DNA of 64,000 bases from contig OZ241336.1 of assembly GCA_965200115.1 (NCBI GenBank), positions 558,001-622,000 of the forward strand. The letters are read 5' to 3'. The translations under genes and the position numbers were made by a program. Of the stretch, positions 32,852-41,537 are shown one piece after another. Each line of letters opens with the position of its first letter. The first letter of the stretch is position 1. A model generated the notes under the pieces. It saw only the letters and a program-made list of their open reading frames with translations, was not told the DNA's origin and did not search any database. Source of the DNA: JAPOUP01 sp026708635. Lineage in GTDB: Bacteria; Pseudomonadota; Alphaproteobacteria; Rhodobacterales; Rhodobacteraceae.

Positions 32852-33433
32852 ATGGTCGTCGGGCCGGACAGCAAAGGGACCGCGCGTCCGGGATGCGAAG
32901 AGAAGGCTGTCGGCGTGTGGGAAAGGACGGCGTCCCGCCTGCATTTCAACCAGGATTTCCGAATAAATTCCCAGCCGTTGGCGGCGTGCGTGACACCTGA
33001 ACCGACGATAGGTGGCGCGGCATGGCCGAATTTCATGTGCGGTGACGGACGGTGGGAGATTCCGCTCGCTCTCTGGGCAAACACGACGCTCGGGATCATC
33101 GCATTCTGGTGGCTGGGGACCCGCCATCAGGCCGGGAGGGCAAGGCTCACGATAACGGGCCTGCCGGGTCTCACCGTCATCGACACGCGGCGGCTCTCAC
33201 CTGCGCGGCTTGACCTCGCCGGTGACATTTTCGACCGGTTCCGGGAGCGTGAGCTACTTCCGGCGAACGAGGCATGGCAGGACGGGACCCGCCAGGCCCT
33301 TGACCGCGCCATGCTGGTTGACCTTTTGGGTATACCGGACGAGATCATGGAGCCGCTGCAACTGCCGCGCCGACAGTGGTGCGCGGAACTTTCCGTTCAC
33401 GGCGGGAAGAGGACCGCGCCAACATCATCCTAG
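32852..33433 (+). pseudogene. C-terminal fragment of a large DNA methylase-type protein
   Basis: The second half of this 193-codon frame (from about 33000) resembles the C-terminal region of large N6-adenine methylase/Eco57I-like proteins of defence islands: L-A-L-W-A-N-T-T-L-G-I-I-A-F-W-W near residue 72, then G-R-A-R-L-T-I-T-G-L-P and D-R-A-M-L-V-D-L-L-G-I-P. The N-terminal catalytic domains with N-P-P-Y are missing, and the first 45 codons look unrelated. I read it as a truncated relic; the family call is tentative. Confidence 0.45.
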
Positions 33434-33767
33434 CGAACGGAGGGTTCCATGCGAGATGTTGACCTAAGGTTTTTTGCCGAGAAAATAGAGCTGGTAGCTA
33501 TCCTTTCCCGAACCTATGCGTTCCCGGGACTGGCCGGCGACCTAAGGCATGAAACGGATGGGCGGTTTCGACGATGACGCGACAGCCCAGCGGGATCGGG
33601 CGGGGCGTTAAGTAATCCAGATCCGAAGCCGCCACCGGCCGAATTGCCATCTATGCCCCGTCAAGACCCGGGAAAGACACAGAGAAAATTTCCTTGGACC
33701 TTCATGGTATTCGGCTTTACCATCGGAAATAAATCCTGTTCCCCGCGACTCGTGAAAGAAAGCCGTG
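33434..33767. other. Gap; possible 42-codon frame at 33449-33577
   Basis: This stretch precedes the CoA-transferase operon. A 42-codon plus-strand frame (33449-33577) starts 4 bp after GGAGGG and encodes L-R-F-F-A-E-K-I-E-L-V near its start. It has no recognisable homology and may be a fragment. The promoter of the downstream operon should lie in 33580-33767, but I see no convincing hexamer pair. Confidence 0.3.
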
Positions 33768-34952
33768 ATGACCGATACCCCAGGTGCCCTGGATGGAATC
33801 CGGATCCTTGACTTCACGCAAATGATGCTGGGGCCACTCTGCACCCAGACACTCGCGGACATGGGCGCCGACGTCCTGAAGGTCGAACGGCCCGGCAAAG
33901 GTGAGTGGATGCGGTCCATGCCGATGAACGGGGAATTCGTCGGTGGGGAAAGCGCGGCATTCCACGCTTTCAACCGGAACAAACGGTCGGTGACGGTCGA
34001 CCTTAAGCACCCCGACGGTCGTGACCTGCTTCTGGAGATGTCCAGGACCTGCGATGTGGTCACCGAGAACTTCCGCTCGGGAGTGATGGATCGGCTGGGT
34101 CTGGGCTATGAGGATTTCAGGGCGGTCAATCCGAAGATCATCTACGCCAGCGGTTCGGGCTGGGGCTCGGGCAGCTCGTTGGCCAGCCGGGGAATGCCCG
34201 GGCAGGACCTGCTGATCCAGGCCATGTCGGGCCTGATGATGAACACCGGGCGGCGCTCCGACCCTCCCACAAATTGCGGAACGGCGGTCGCGGATTTCGC
34301 CGCAAGTCAGGCGCTGGCCATCGGCATTCTTGGCGCGATTCTCGCGCGCGACCGCCACGGAACGGGGCAGAAGGTGGAGACCAACCTCTATTCCGCGACC
34401 CTGAACATGATGGGGCAGGAGAACTTCGCCGTCCTCAACCAGGATATAACGCTGGAACGTTCCGAGGCCGGGGTGGCGTCCTGTTGGAGCGACGCGCCCT
34501 ACGGCGCGCATCCAACCAAGGACGGCTGGGTCGCGATCGCCATGTGTCCGCTCGAAAAGCTCGCCGGACTGCTGGACGATCCGGGACTTGCCGGAATGGA
34601 AGCCTGGGCGGAACGTGACGCCGTGAAACTACGCATCGACGAGACCACGCGCGGACATACCAGCGAGGAACTCCTCGCTATCCTAAGGGCCGCCGATGTC
34701 TGGGCCGCGCCGGTGCGTAGCTCAACCGAGGCGCTGGCGGAGCTTGTTGAGACGGCCTCTCCCCGATTGGTCGAGATGGAACATCCGAAAGCCGGGCCGA
34801 TCCGCGCCATCGCCAACCCGATAACGCTTAGCGAAACGCCGGTTACGGTGCGACGGGCACCGCCCGCTGTTGGCGAGCATACCGACGAGATCGTGACCGA
34901 GATGTTTGGAGCGGAGAGGCTGGCGGACCTGCGCGGCATGGGGGTTGTGTGA
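33768..34952 (+). CDS. CaiB/BaiF family III CoA transferase
   Basis: A 394-residue family III CoA transferase. Characteristic parts are G-I-R-I-L-D-F-T-Q-M-M-L-G-P near residue 10, A-D-V-L-K-V-E-R-P-G-K-G near residue 34, the nucleophile aspartate in G-Q-D-L-L-I-Q-A-M-S-G near residue 147, and a late V-G-E-H-T segment. Such enzymes move CoA between carboxylic acids. It leads an operon with a crotonase, a hydrolase, a dehydrogenase and an importer, so it probably activates the imported acid as its CoA ester. The start could also be GTG at 33765. Confidence 0.92.
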   Translation: MTDTPGALDGIRILDFTQMMLGPLCTQTLADMGADVLKVERPGKGEWMRSMPMNGEFVGGESAAFHAFNRNKRSVTVDLKHPDGRDLLLEMSRTCDVVTENFRSGVMDRLGLGYEDFRAVNPKIIYASGSGWGSGSSLASRGMPGQDLLIQAMSGLMMNTGRRSDPPTNCGTAVADFAASQALAIGILGAILARDRHGTGQKVETNLYSATLNMMGQENFAVLNQDITLERSEAGVASCWSDAPYGAHPTKDGWVAIAMCPLEKLAGLLDDPGLAGMEAWAERDAVKLRIDETTRGHTSEELLAILRAADVWAAPVRSSTEALAELVETASPRLVEMEHPKAGPIRAIANPITLSETPVTVRRAPPAVGEHTDEIVTEMFGAERLADLRGMGVV

Positions 34953-34956
34953 CGTG

Positions 34957-35751
34957 ATGCCGGAGGAGCGGCTCCACCCCAACCTGGCGCTTGCGCGGCA
35001 CGGAGCGATCGAGATCCTGCGCGTCGACCGTGAGGACGCACTCGGTGCGCTCAATTTCGAGATCATGGAAGCGCTTGGAGACTACGTGACCGACCTTCGC
35101 GATCGGAGGGACGAGGTCCGGGTCCTGATAGTCACAGGCACCGGACGCGGATTTGTGGCGGGGGCGGACATCGCGGGCTATAACGGCGTCGGGCAGACGG
35201 TATTCGATGGATTCCAGCGCCGCTCGCGCCAGACGCTGGATGCGATCGCGGAACTTCCCCAGGCGACGGTCTGCGCCGTCAACGGCTATGCGCTGGGTGG
35301 CGGATTCGAACTTGCGTTATGCTGCGATTTTGTCTTCGTCAGCGAAAAAGCCAGGCTCGGACTCCCGGAAATCAAGCTCGGCCTCCTGCCCGGCGGTGGC
35401 GGCACGCAGCGCCTGCCCCGTCTGGTCGGGCCGATGAAGGCCAAGGAACTCCTGATGACGGGACGGATGATCCCGGCCACCGAAGCGGTCGAAATCGGCG
35501 CGGCGCTGGAAACCTGCGCTCCCGATGCCCTTATGCCCCGGGCGATGGAATTCGCCGAAGCGCTGGCCGGAATGGCTCCGTTACCACTTCGGGAGGCGAA
35601 GCGCGTTGTCGATGACGGTATCGACGCGGCGCTCAGTGCCGGGTTGACGCTGGAACAGCGGGTGCTTGGCGCCCTCTTCGCGACCGATGACGGGAAGGAA
35701 GGCATCACCGCCTTCATGGAAAAACGCGCCCCTGTCTTCACGGGGCATTGA
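34957..35751 (+). CDS. Enoyl-CoA hydratase/isomerase family protein
   Basis: A 264-residue crotonase-fold protein. The oxyanion-hole segments are visible: R-G-F-V-A-G-A-D-I near residue 66 and N-G-Y-A-L-G-G-G-F-E-L near residues 110-120. The second catalytic glutamate is in L-P-E-I-K-L-G-L-L-P-G-G-G-G-T-Q-R-L near residues 134-151. Both acidic residues of classical hydratases appear present. ATG 34957 is 2 bp past the CoA-transferase stop; the longer frame overlaps that gene. It should hydrate an enoyl-CoA intermediate. Confidence 0.92.
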   Translation: MPEERLHPNLALARHGAIEILRVDREDALGALNFEIMEALGDYVTDLRDRRDEVRVLIVTGTGRGFVAGADIAGYNGVGQTVFDGFQRRSRQTLDAIAELPQATVCAVNGYALGGGFELALCCDFVFVSEKARLGLPEIKLGLLPGGGGTQRLPRLVGPMKAKELLMTGRMIPATEAVEIGAALETCAPDALMPRAMEFAEALAGMAPLPLREAKRVVDDGIDAALSAGLTLEQRVLGALFATDDGKEGITAFMEKRAPVFTGH

Positions 35752-35764
35752 GGGAAGAACCGCG

Positions 35765-36715
35765 ATGCAGAAATCGGTCATCAGCTATCGGTCCGGCCCG
35801 TTCGCGACCGTCTCCATGGGACTGCCGGGGGATCACGAGGGCAAGACCGCGACCCGGGTGTTCTTCGTGCGCGGCACCGACAGGATCGCCCTGATCGACA
35901 GCGGCCTTCACGGTGGCCTGCCGGCGCTTAGGCAGGCCTTCGAAGAGCTCGGCATCGCGTACGGTGATCTCGACCTGCTGCTCCTGACGCACGAACATAT
36001 GGATCACGTCGGTAACAACGGCTGGCTCAAGACCGAGACGGGCTGCGAAATTCTGGGCCATCCGGCGCGGGCTGACCGCGTCGCCGACAACATGCTGAAC
36101 GCCAGAACCATCGTGCACGCATTCCCCGAGGGCGAACACTTCGACCTCAACGCGGAATATCTCGACTGGATGGGACCGACCGAAGGCCCGATCGATGATT
36201 TCATCAAGGACGGCGACGTGATCGATCTGGGCGGCGGTGTCGCCCTGGAAGTGGTCGAGGTGCCCGGACATTCGATGTGCGAGGTGGGCTTTTTCGAACT
36301 TTCGACCAGGACGCTGGTGATCGCCGACCCGCTGTTGCCACCCTTCAATCCGGTTCTCTACCTCTACGAGGATCCGAACCTGATGCGCGCCACCTTCGAC
36401 AGGATCGAGAGGTTCCTGACCGACCGTGACGTGCGGGCCGTTCTCCTGGCCCATGACGATATGAAGACCCCCGCGGAAACCCGGGAGCTGGTCGACGACT
36501 GCCGTCGCCGCGTCGATACGGTCGAGGCCTCGATTATCACCCATATGAAGGCAAAACCCGGCATTTCCTTCGCGGAGCTACGCGACAGATGCTGCGACGA
36601 CCAGAATATGGTCCGCGAATGGCGCGCGCTGGTGTCGATTGACGCGAGCCTGAAGGACTTCGCCGCGAAGGGGCTTGCCGAACGGCGTGACGGTGGCTGG
36701 CACTATGTTGGCTAG
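35765..36715 (+). CDS. Metallo-beta-lactamase-fold hydrolase
   Basis: A 316-residue hydrolase with the dinuclear metal motif T-H-E-H-M-D-H (His76, His78, Asp80, His81), a preceding D45-S-G and a later V-P-G-H-S ligand. The last 90 or so residues form a helical, winged-helix-like tail common in thioesterase-like MBL proteins. GAGGGAAG lies upstream of ATG 35765. Within the CoA-ester operon a thioesterase or lactonase role is plausible. It overlaps the next gene by 11 bp. Confidence 0.88.
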   Translation: MQKSVISYRSGPFATVSMGLPGDHEGKTATRVFFVRGTDRIALIDSGLHGGLPALRQAFEELGIAYGDLDLLLLTHEHMDHVGNNGWLKTETGCEILGHPARADRVADNMLNARTIVHAFPEGEHFDLNAEYLDWMGPTEGPIDDFIKDGDVIDLGGGVALEVVEVPGHSMCEVGFFELSTRTLVIADPLLPPFNPVLYLYEDPNLMRATFDRIERFLTDRDVRAVLLAHDDMKTPAETRELVDDCRRRVDTVEASIITHMKAKPGISFAELRDRCCDDQNMVREWRALVSIDASLKDFAAKGLAERRDGGWHYVG

Positions 36716-37685
36716 CCTACCCGACTGCTCGGTGCTCGGCCCCGGAACGATGGGCGGGCAGATCGCCCTGTCACTTGCGATGGGCGGTGCGCACGTGACG
36801 CTCTGGGGACGCCGTGCCGAAGCTCTTGGCCCCGCGCTTGACCGTTGCGCCGAGGGTTTTGACTTTCTCGCCGCGCACGGGCTGGCCAAATCCGAGGACC
36901 GCGCCGCGGTTCTTGATCGGATCACACCCCAGCCCGACCTGGCAAAGTCCGTGATGGACGCCGGCTTTGTAATTGAAGCGATAACGGAGGACCTGGCGTT
37001 AAAGCGGGCGCTGCTGGATGAGGCGGAACGGGCCGCACCGGAAACGGCGATCCTGTCCTCAACCACTTCCGCCATCAGTGCCGGCGACCTGCAGTCCGGA
37101 CTCAGGCGCCCGCGGAATTTCTGCATCGCCCATTACGCGCAGCCCGCCCATCTGGTCGAGCTTGTGGAGGTGGTGCCGGGGCACGGCACCGCGGACACCG
37201 CCGTAGCGGCCACGACCGCGCTTCTGGAAGCGACCGGCAAGACGCCGGTCACCTGCCCGGACATCCCGGGCTTCCTGTGGGCGCGCATCCAGCACACGGT
37301 GCTGCGCGAATTCGCCTCGCTGGTCGGCCGTGGATTGGTGACACCCGATGCCTGCGACACGATCCTGAAGGTCGGCTATGCCTCGCGCCTGCCCGCAATG
37401 GGCGCGTTCGAGCACGCCGATCTCGCCGGACTCGACCTGATCAACTCGGACGCGTCAAAAGCCGTCTGGGCCGATCTGTCAAACGTCACCGACCCCGCCG
37501 AAACCCCGGTAGGCGAATTGTTCGGCAGCGGACATCTGGGCATGAAGTCGGGCCGGGGGTTCTATGACTGGAAACTGCGGGACGCCGAGGCGTTCAGGCG
37601 TCAGCGTGACGAGGAGATCATTCGGAGAATCAAGCTCAATCGGAATGCACGAACGAAGCGAACACCTGAGTGGGAGAGTGCATGA
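36705..37685 (+). CDS. 3-hydroxyacyl-CoA dehydrogenase family protein
   Basis: A 326-residue NAD-dependent dehydrogenase. The Rossmann motif is G-P-G-T-M-G near residues 12-17. The catalytic region has S-S-T-T-S-A-I near residue 120, H-Y-A-Q-P near residue 141 (His of the family), and N-terminal-type dimerisation helices after P-G-F-L-W-A-R near residue 187. The end H-L-G-M-K-S-G-R-G-F-Y-D-W is diagnostic. Start ATG 36705 is preferred, though 36675 is possible. It probably oxidises the product of the crotonase; specificity could be for short or substituted acyl-CoA. Confidence 0.9.
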   Translation: MLASLPDCSVLGPGTMGGQIALSLAMGGAHVTLWGRRAEALGPALDRCAEGFDFLAAHGLAKSEDRAAVLDRITPQPDLAKSVMDAGFVIEAITEDLALKRALLDEAERAAPETAILSSTTSAISAGDLQSGLRRPRNFCIAHYAQPAHLVELVEVVPGHGTADTAVAATTALLEATGKTPVTCPDIPGFLWARIQHTVLREFASLVGRGLVTPDACDTILKVGYASRLPAMGAFEHADLAGLDLINSDASKAVWADLSNVTDPAETPVGELFGSGHLGMKSGRGFYDWKLRDAEAFRRQRDEEIIRRIKLNRNARTKRTPEWESA

Positions 37686-38782
37686 GCGGCGTACAGCTTG
37701 TCGACGTGACCAAGTCTTTCGGCGCGGTGAATGTCATTCCGCCGCTGAACCTTTCCTTCGCCGAAGGGGAGTTCGTCGTCATTGTCGGACCTTCCGGCTG
37801 CGGCAAGTCGACGACACTGCGGATGATCGCGGGACTTGAGCCGGTGACCAGCGGCGCGATCCAGATCGCGGGCAAGGACGTCACATGGGCCCGACCCAAG
37901 GAGCGCGACATCGCGATGGTGTTCCAGTCATACGCACTCTACCCGCATATGGATGTGGCCGGAAACATGTCCTTCGCGTTGCGGCTTGCGGGCACGCCGA
38001 AGGACGAGGTCAGGCGCCGGGTCCACGCGGCGGCCGAGATGCTGGAACTGACCGAATATCTGGAACGCAGACCCAAGGACCTGTCCGGTGGACAGCGCCA
38101 GCGCGTCGCCATGGGCCGCGCCATCGTGCGTGACGCCTATTGTTTCCTGTTCGATGAACCGTTGTCGAACCTCGACGCCAAACTGCGGGCGACCATGCGA
38201 ACCGAACTGGCGATACTGCACAGGAAGCTCGACCGCACGATGGTCTATGTGACCCACGACCAGATCGAGGCCATGACCATGGCCGACCGGATCGTGATCA
38301 TGGAAAAAGGGCACGTCCAACAGGTCGGTACGCCGCGCGAGGTATACAACAGTCCCAGGAACCTGTTCGTCGCCGGCTTTATCGGTTCACCCTCGATGAA
38401 TTTCCTCGACGCGGAACTGCGGGCCGACGGGCCACGCGTTACGGGTCAGGGCTTCGATCTACCCTTGCCACCGCGTCTGCGGGAGGCCGTGGACGGGCAT
38501 CGGTCACGTCAGGTCATCGTCGGCCTGCGGCCGGAGCATTTCGCGGCCCCGCGTACCGACGGTGGGACCGAGGCATCGTCTCTGGCGCCAGTCGACCTGG
38601 GCGTGAAGGTGGCGGAATACATCGGCTCCAGCCAGTTTCTGGCTGCCGACATAGGCGGCAGGCAAATCTCGGCCGCCATCGAGGTTGGCCCGGACAGCGC
38701 GCCCCTTACCAGCGGAACGTACCTGTTCGATACCAACCGCATCTACCTGTTCGATGAAACGACAGGTGATGCAATCACCTGA
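37682..38782 (+). CDS. ABC transporter ATPase, MalK/UgpC type
   Basis: A 366-residue ATPase with Walker A G-P-S-G-C-G-K-S-T near residue 38, signature L-S-G-G-Q-R-Q-R near residue 134, Walker B F-D-E-P-L-S-N-L-D and the H-loop V-T-H-D-Q. A C-terminal TOBE-type regulatory domain follows from about residue 235. ATG 37682 overlaps the preceding stop (ATGA). It energises the importer encoded just downstream, linking uptake to the CoA-dependent pathway. Confidence 0.95.
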   Translation: MSGVQLVDVTKSFGAVNVIPPLNLSFAEGEFVVIVGPSGCGKSTTLRMIAGLEPVTSGAIQIAGKDVTWARPKERDIAMVFQSYALYPHMDVAGNMSFALRLAGTPKDEVRRRVHAAAEMLELTEYLERRPKDLSGGQRQRVAMGRAIVRDAYCFLFDEPLSNLDAKLRATMRTELAILHRKLDRTMVYVTHDQIEAMTMADRIVIMEKGHVQQVGTPREVYNSPRNLFVAGFIGSPSMNFLDAELRADGPRVTGQGFDLPLPPRLREAVDGHRSRQVIVGLRPEHFAAPRTDGGTEASSLAPVDLGVKVAEYIGSSQFLAADIGGRQISAAIEVGPDSAPLTSGTYLFDTNRIYLFDETTGDAIT

Positions 38783-38815
38783 GAAAATCCACTGAATGAC
38801 ACAAAGGAGGTTACC

Positions 38816-40153
38816 ATGTCATCCGGACCCGTCAATATAACCGCCGCCTCCGTCGCGGCAATACTGATCGCAACCGCATCCCTGGCCAACCCTTACGAGA
38901 AGTACGAGGGTACCACCATCGTGGTCAGCTGGCCGGCGCTGTCACATTTCAGCGCCGCCGAGACACTGGTGGAGGAATTCACCGAGGAAACCGGCATCGA
39001 AGTCGAGATCGACGCGCTGCAGTATCTAAAGCTGCGTGACCGCCAGATCCTCGAGATGTCGAAGCCCGAGGGCGAATACGACGTCGTTTCCTGGGTGGTC
39101 ATGTGGAAGGGCGAATATGTATCGAAGGGTCTGCTGACCCCACTTAGCCAGTTCTTCACCTCAGGCTCGCTGGTCGACCCGCATTATGACATCGACGATA
39201 TCGCCGATGCCTACCTGCAGAACGGCGGCGTTGTCGGCGGCGCGAAGGGATATCTACCCGGTGTGTCGGGTGCGCTCTATGGCATTCCGTTCGGAGCCGA
39301 GACATCGATCCTTGCCTACAGAAAGGACATCTTCGAAGAGTATGGCATCGAAGCGCCGACAACCTATGACGAACTGACCGCGGCGATGACCAAGCTATAT
39401 GACGCGGGTGTTCCCGCCCTTACCTCGCGGGGGAAGACCGGCCATCAGGTGACCGCGGGCTGGCTGCTGCATCTGGCGCCCATGGGCGGAAGGATCTTTG
39501 ACGACGAGTGGAATCCGGTCGTGAACTCTCCCGAAGCCGTAAAGGCCGCGGAGTTCATGCGCCACGTCGCCAGGACCGGACCGGTTGGCATAGAGACCTT
39601 TGGTTTCGGTGAATCCGCGGCGGCGTTCCTGCAGGGCGATGCGGCCATGCATCTGGATACGCTCAAGATCGCGGCCATGTCGCGCAACCCGAGCCTCTCG
39701 AAGGTCGACGGCAACGTAGGCTATGCCCTGCATCCGGAGGGGAACCGCTGCGGCTCGGAAACCGGCGGTTTCGCCATGGGTATCCCGGCCAACGCGCCGA
39801 ACCGGGAAGCGGCGTTCCTTTTCATCCAGTACATGACCAACAAGGCGGGCGACCAGCGCATGGTTGAACTTGGCGGTGATCCGATCCGCATATCGACGCT
39901 ACAGAACAACACGGAAGGGTTCGACGAGTATCCGGTCGTGGCCGCGCAGCTTCCCTGCGCCGACCCCGACTGGCGCCCGCTGATTCCGGAATGGAACGAG
40001 ATCAACATCGATGTTCTCGGTCAGGCGCTCACGCAGGTCATCACCACCGATGACCCGATCCAGCCAATCATGGACAAGGCCAACGAACAGTTGCGCGAAA
40101 TCATGGAACGCGAAGGTTACTACACCTGGGCCAGTTACCGGGACGCCCGGTAG
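38816..40153 (+). CDS. Family 1 extracellular solute-binding protein
   Basis: A 445-residue periplasmic receptor. A signal peptide ending near A-S-L-A (about residue 25) is followed by a two-lobed SBP_bac_1 fold (T-T-I-V-V-S-W-P-A, Y-D-V-V-S-W near residue 84, G-V-S-G-A-L-Y-G-I-P-F near residue 147). The ribosome-binding site AAAGGAGG is near perfect. It delivers substrate to the two permeases downstream. The family usually binds sugars or glycerol derivatives, but its operon suggests a carboxylate or conjugate. Confidence 0.92.
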   Translation: MSSGPVNITAASVAAILIATASLANPYEKYEGTTIVVSWPALSHFSAAETLVEEFTEETGIEVEIDALQYLKLRDRQILEMSKPEGEYDVVSWVVMWKGEYVSKGLLTPLSQFFTSGSLVDPHYDIDDIADAYLQNGGVVGGAKGYLPGVSGALYGIPFGAETSILAYRKDIFEEYGIEAPTTYDELTAAMTKLYDAGVPALTSRGKTGHQVTAGWLLHLAPMGGRIFDDEWNPVVNSPEAVKAAEFMRHVARTGPVGIETFGFGESAAAFLQGDAAMHLDTLKIAAMSRNPSLSKVDGNVGYALHPEGNRCGSETGGFAMGIPANAPNREAAFLFIQYMTNKAGDQRMVELGGDPIRISTLQNNTEGFDEYPVVAAQLPCADPDWRPLIPEWNEINIDVLGQALTQVITTDDPIQPIMDKANEQLREIMEREGYYTWASYRDAR

Positions 40154-40167
40154 GCGATCCGGGAATC

Positions 40168-40197
40168 GCCGGAGGGGCGACGTGCCGCCCCTCCGGC
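40168..40197. promoter_or_regulatory. Perfect GC-rich stem-loop between receptor and permease genes
   Basis: A 12-bp perfect inverted repeat (GCCGGAGGGGCG and its complement) with a 6-nt loop, 15 bp past the receptor stop. Hairpins here in transporter operons commonly stabilise the upstream receptor message or attenuate transcription so that receptor exceeds permease. No T run follows. Confidence 0.65.
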
Positions 40198-40218
40198 CCC
40201 TGAGCGGGATTGGCCGAT

Positions 40219-41145
40219 ATGCCTGACACCACCGAAACGATCGTCCCGGCCGCCGAGCGACCTTGGGATCTTTCGATGGTTGGGCCCTATCTATTCATCC
40301 TTCCCGCCGTTACGGTGATGTTGGCGGGGCTGGTCTATCCGGTGATACAGGCTTTCTACCTCAGCCTCTATGACTGGAAAATCGGAACCGACTTCGGTGA
40401 CGCCCCCTACGTCGGGACTAGACACTTTATCCGGATGTTGGGGGACGAAAACGTCTGGGAATCGATCTGGGTCACGCTCAGGTTCGGCTTCTGGACCATC
40501 TCCATCGAGATGTTTCTAGGTGTATCGCTGGCACTGCTGTTGGAAAAACCCATCCGCGGCGCGTCGGTTTTCCGCACGATTTTCATCCTGCCACTGATGG
40601 TTTCACCCGTGGTGGTCGGTCTGATCTGGCGCTATCTCTTCGACGCGCGGATCGGCTGGATCAATTACTACCTCGGTCAGATCGGGATCGAGCCACGTGT
40701 CTGGCTGGGCGATGCCAGTCTCGCTTTCTTCGCGATCGTGTTCACCGATATCTGGCAATGGACACCCTTCATCTTCATCATCGTGATCGCTGGCCTGCAG
40801 GCCTTGCCATCCGAGGTGCTCGAAGCCTCAAAAATCGACGGCGCGAACTGGTGGCAGCACATTCTTTTCGTAAAGCTGCCGATGATCCGGTCAATCCTGC
40901 TTATCGCGCTTCTTATGCGCCTGATCGATGTCTTCCGCGCGCTTGAGGTTATGTACATCCTGACGGGCGGGGGGCCGGGCCGGGCCACCGAACTCCTGTC
41001 ACTGCATATCTACAACCGGGCCTTCGATACCCAGCAGCTGGGCTACGCCTCAGCGATTTCGGTACTCTTGATCGTGATCGTGTTCCTTCTGAGCTTCGCC
41101 ATCCTGAAGATGGGCAACCCGATGAGCGAAAAAGCGGACATCTGA
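40219..41145 (+). CDS. ABC transporter permease, MalF/UgpA type
   Basis: A 308-residue inner-membrane permease with six predicted helices. The cytoplasmic EAA loop reads E-A-S-K-I-D-G-A-N-W-W-Q near residue 213, followed by I-L-F-V-K-L-P-M-I. The start is ATG 40219, with GAGCGGGA upstream; a TTG at 40210 is also in frame. It pairs with the permease at 41538, but an unusual 392-bp gap separates the two genes. Confidence 0.92.
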   Translation: MPDTTETIVPAAERPWDLSMVGPYLFILPAVTVMLAGLVYPVIQAFYLSLYDWKIGTDFGDAPYVGTRHFIRMLGDENVWESIWVTLRFGFWTISIEMFLGVSLALLLEKPIRGASVFRTIFILPLMVSPVVVGLIWRYLFDARIGWINYYLGQIGIEPRVWLGDASLAFFAIVFTDIWQWTPFIFIIVIAGLQALPSEVLEASKIDGANWWQHILFVKLPMIRSILLIALLMRLIDVFRALEVMYILTGGGPGRATELLSLHIYNRAFDTQQLGYASAISVLLIVIVFLLSFAILKMGNPMSEKADI

Positions 41146-41537
41146 TGCCGTAATGACAGGAAACCGTATGGCGGAAATACATACAGGCATCGTGACAGAG
41201 AAAACGGATCGCGACGTTAGGGACTCGGTGGGAGAAATGAGGGAAACGATCCGGAAACGCATGGACGACTGGAAGTTTCGTATCGACGGCCCGCGCCAAT
41301 TCTCTTCGGCCAGAACCATCAGGTCATTCCAATTCAGGAGACCGACCATCTTCTGGGTTCCGACGTTCCCGGAGACCATTCGTGGATGGACGCAAGGTCG
41401 TCGGTTAAATGTGCGGACGTACGGGCACGGCAGGACGAGCCCTCGGCTCCCGGCCATCGCCGCCGAGCAAATCCGGAGAATCGACCGATTGCGGAGGGCC
41501 ACATACATGCATGATCGCTTTTCGGGACCGGCGTGAG
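41146..41537. other. Unexplained 392-bp gap inside a transporter operon
   Basis: Paired permease genes of this family normally abut. Here 392 bp intervene, with one 127-codon plus-strand frame (41153-41536) of arginine-rich, low-plausibility composition and comparable frames on the other strand. I recognise no transposase, RNA or repeat. It may be an eroded insertion. Confidence 0.4.

Noticed and set aside
41153..41536. 127-codon gene between the permease genes
   Set aside because: Arg-rich composition, no motif, no homology recognised, and equally open frames on the other strand; kept as an unexplained gap.
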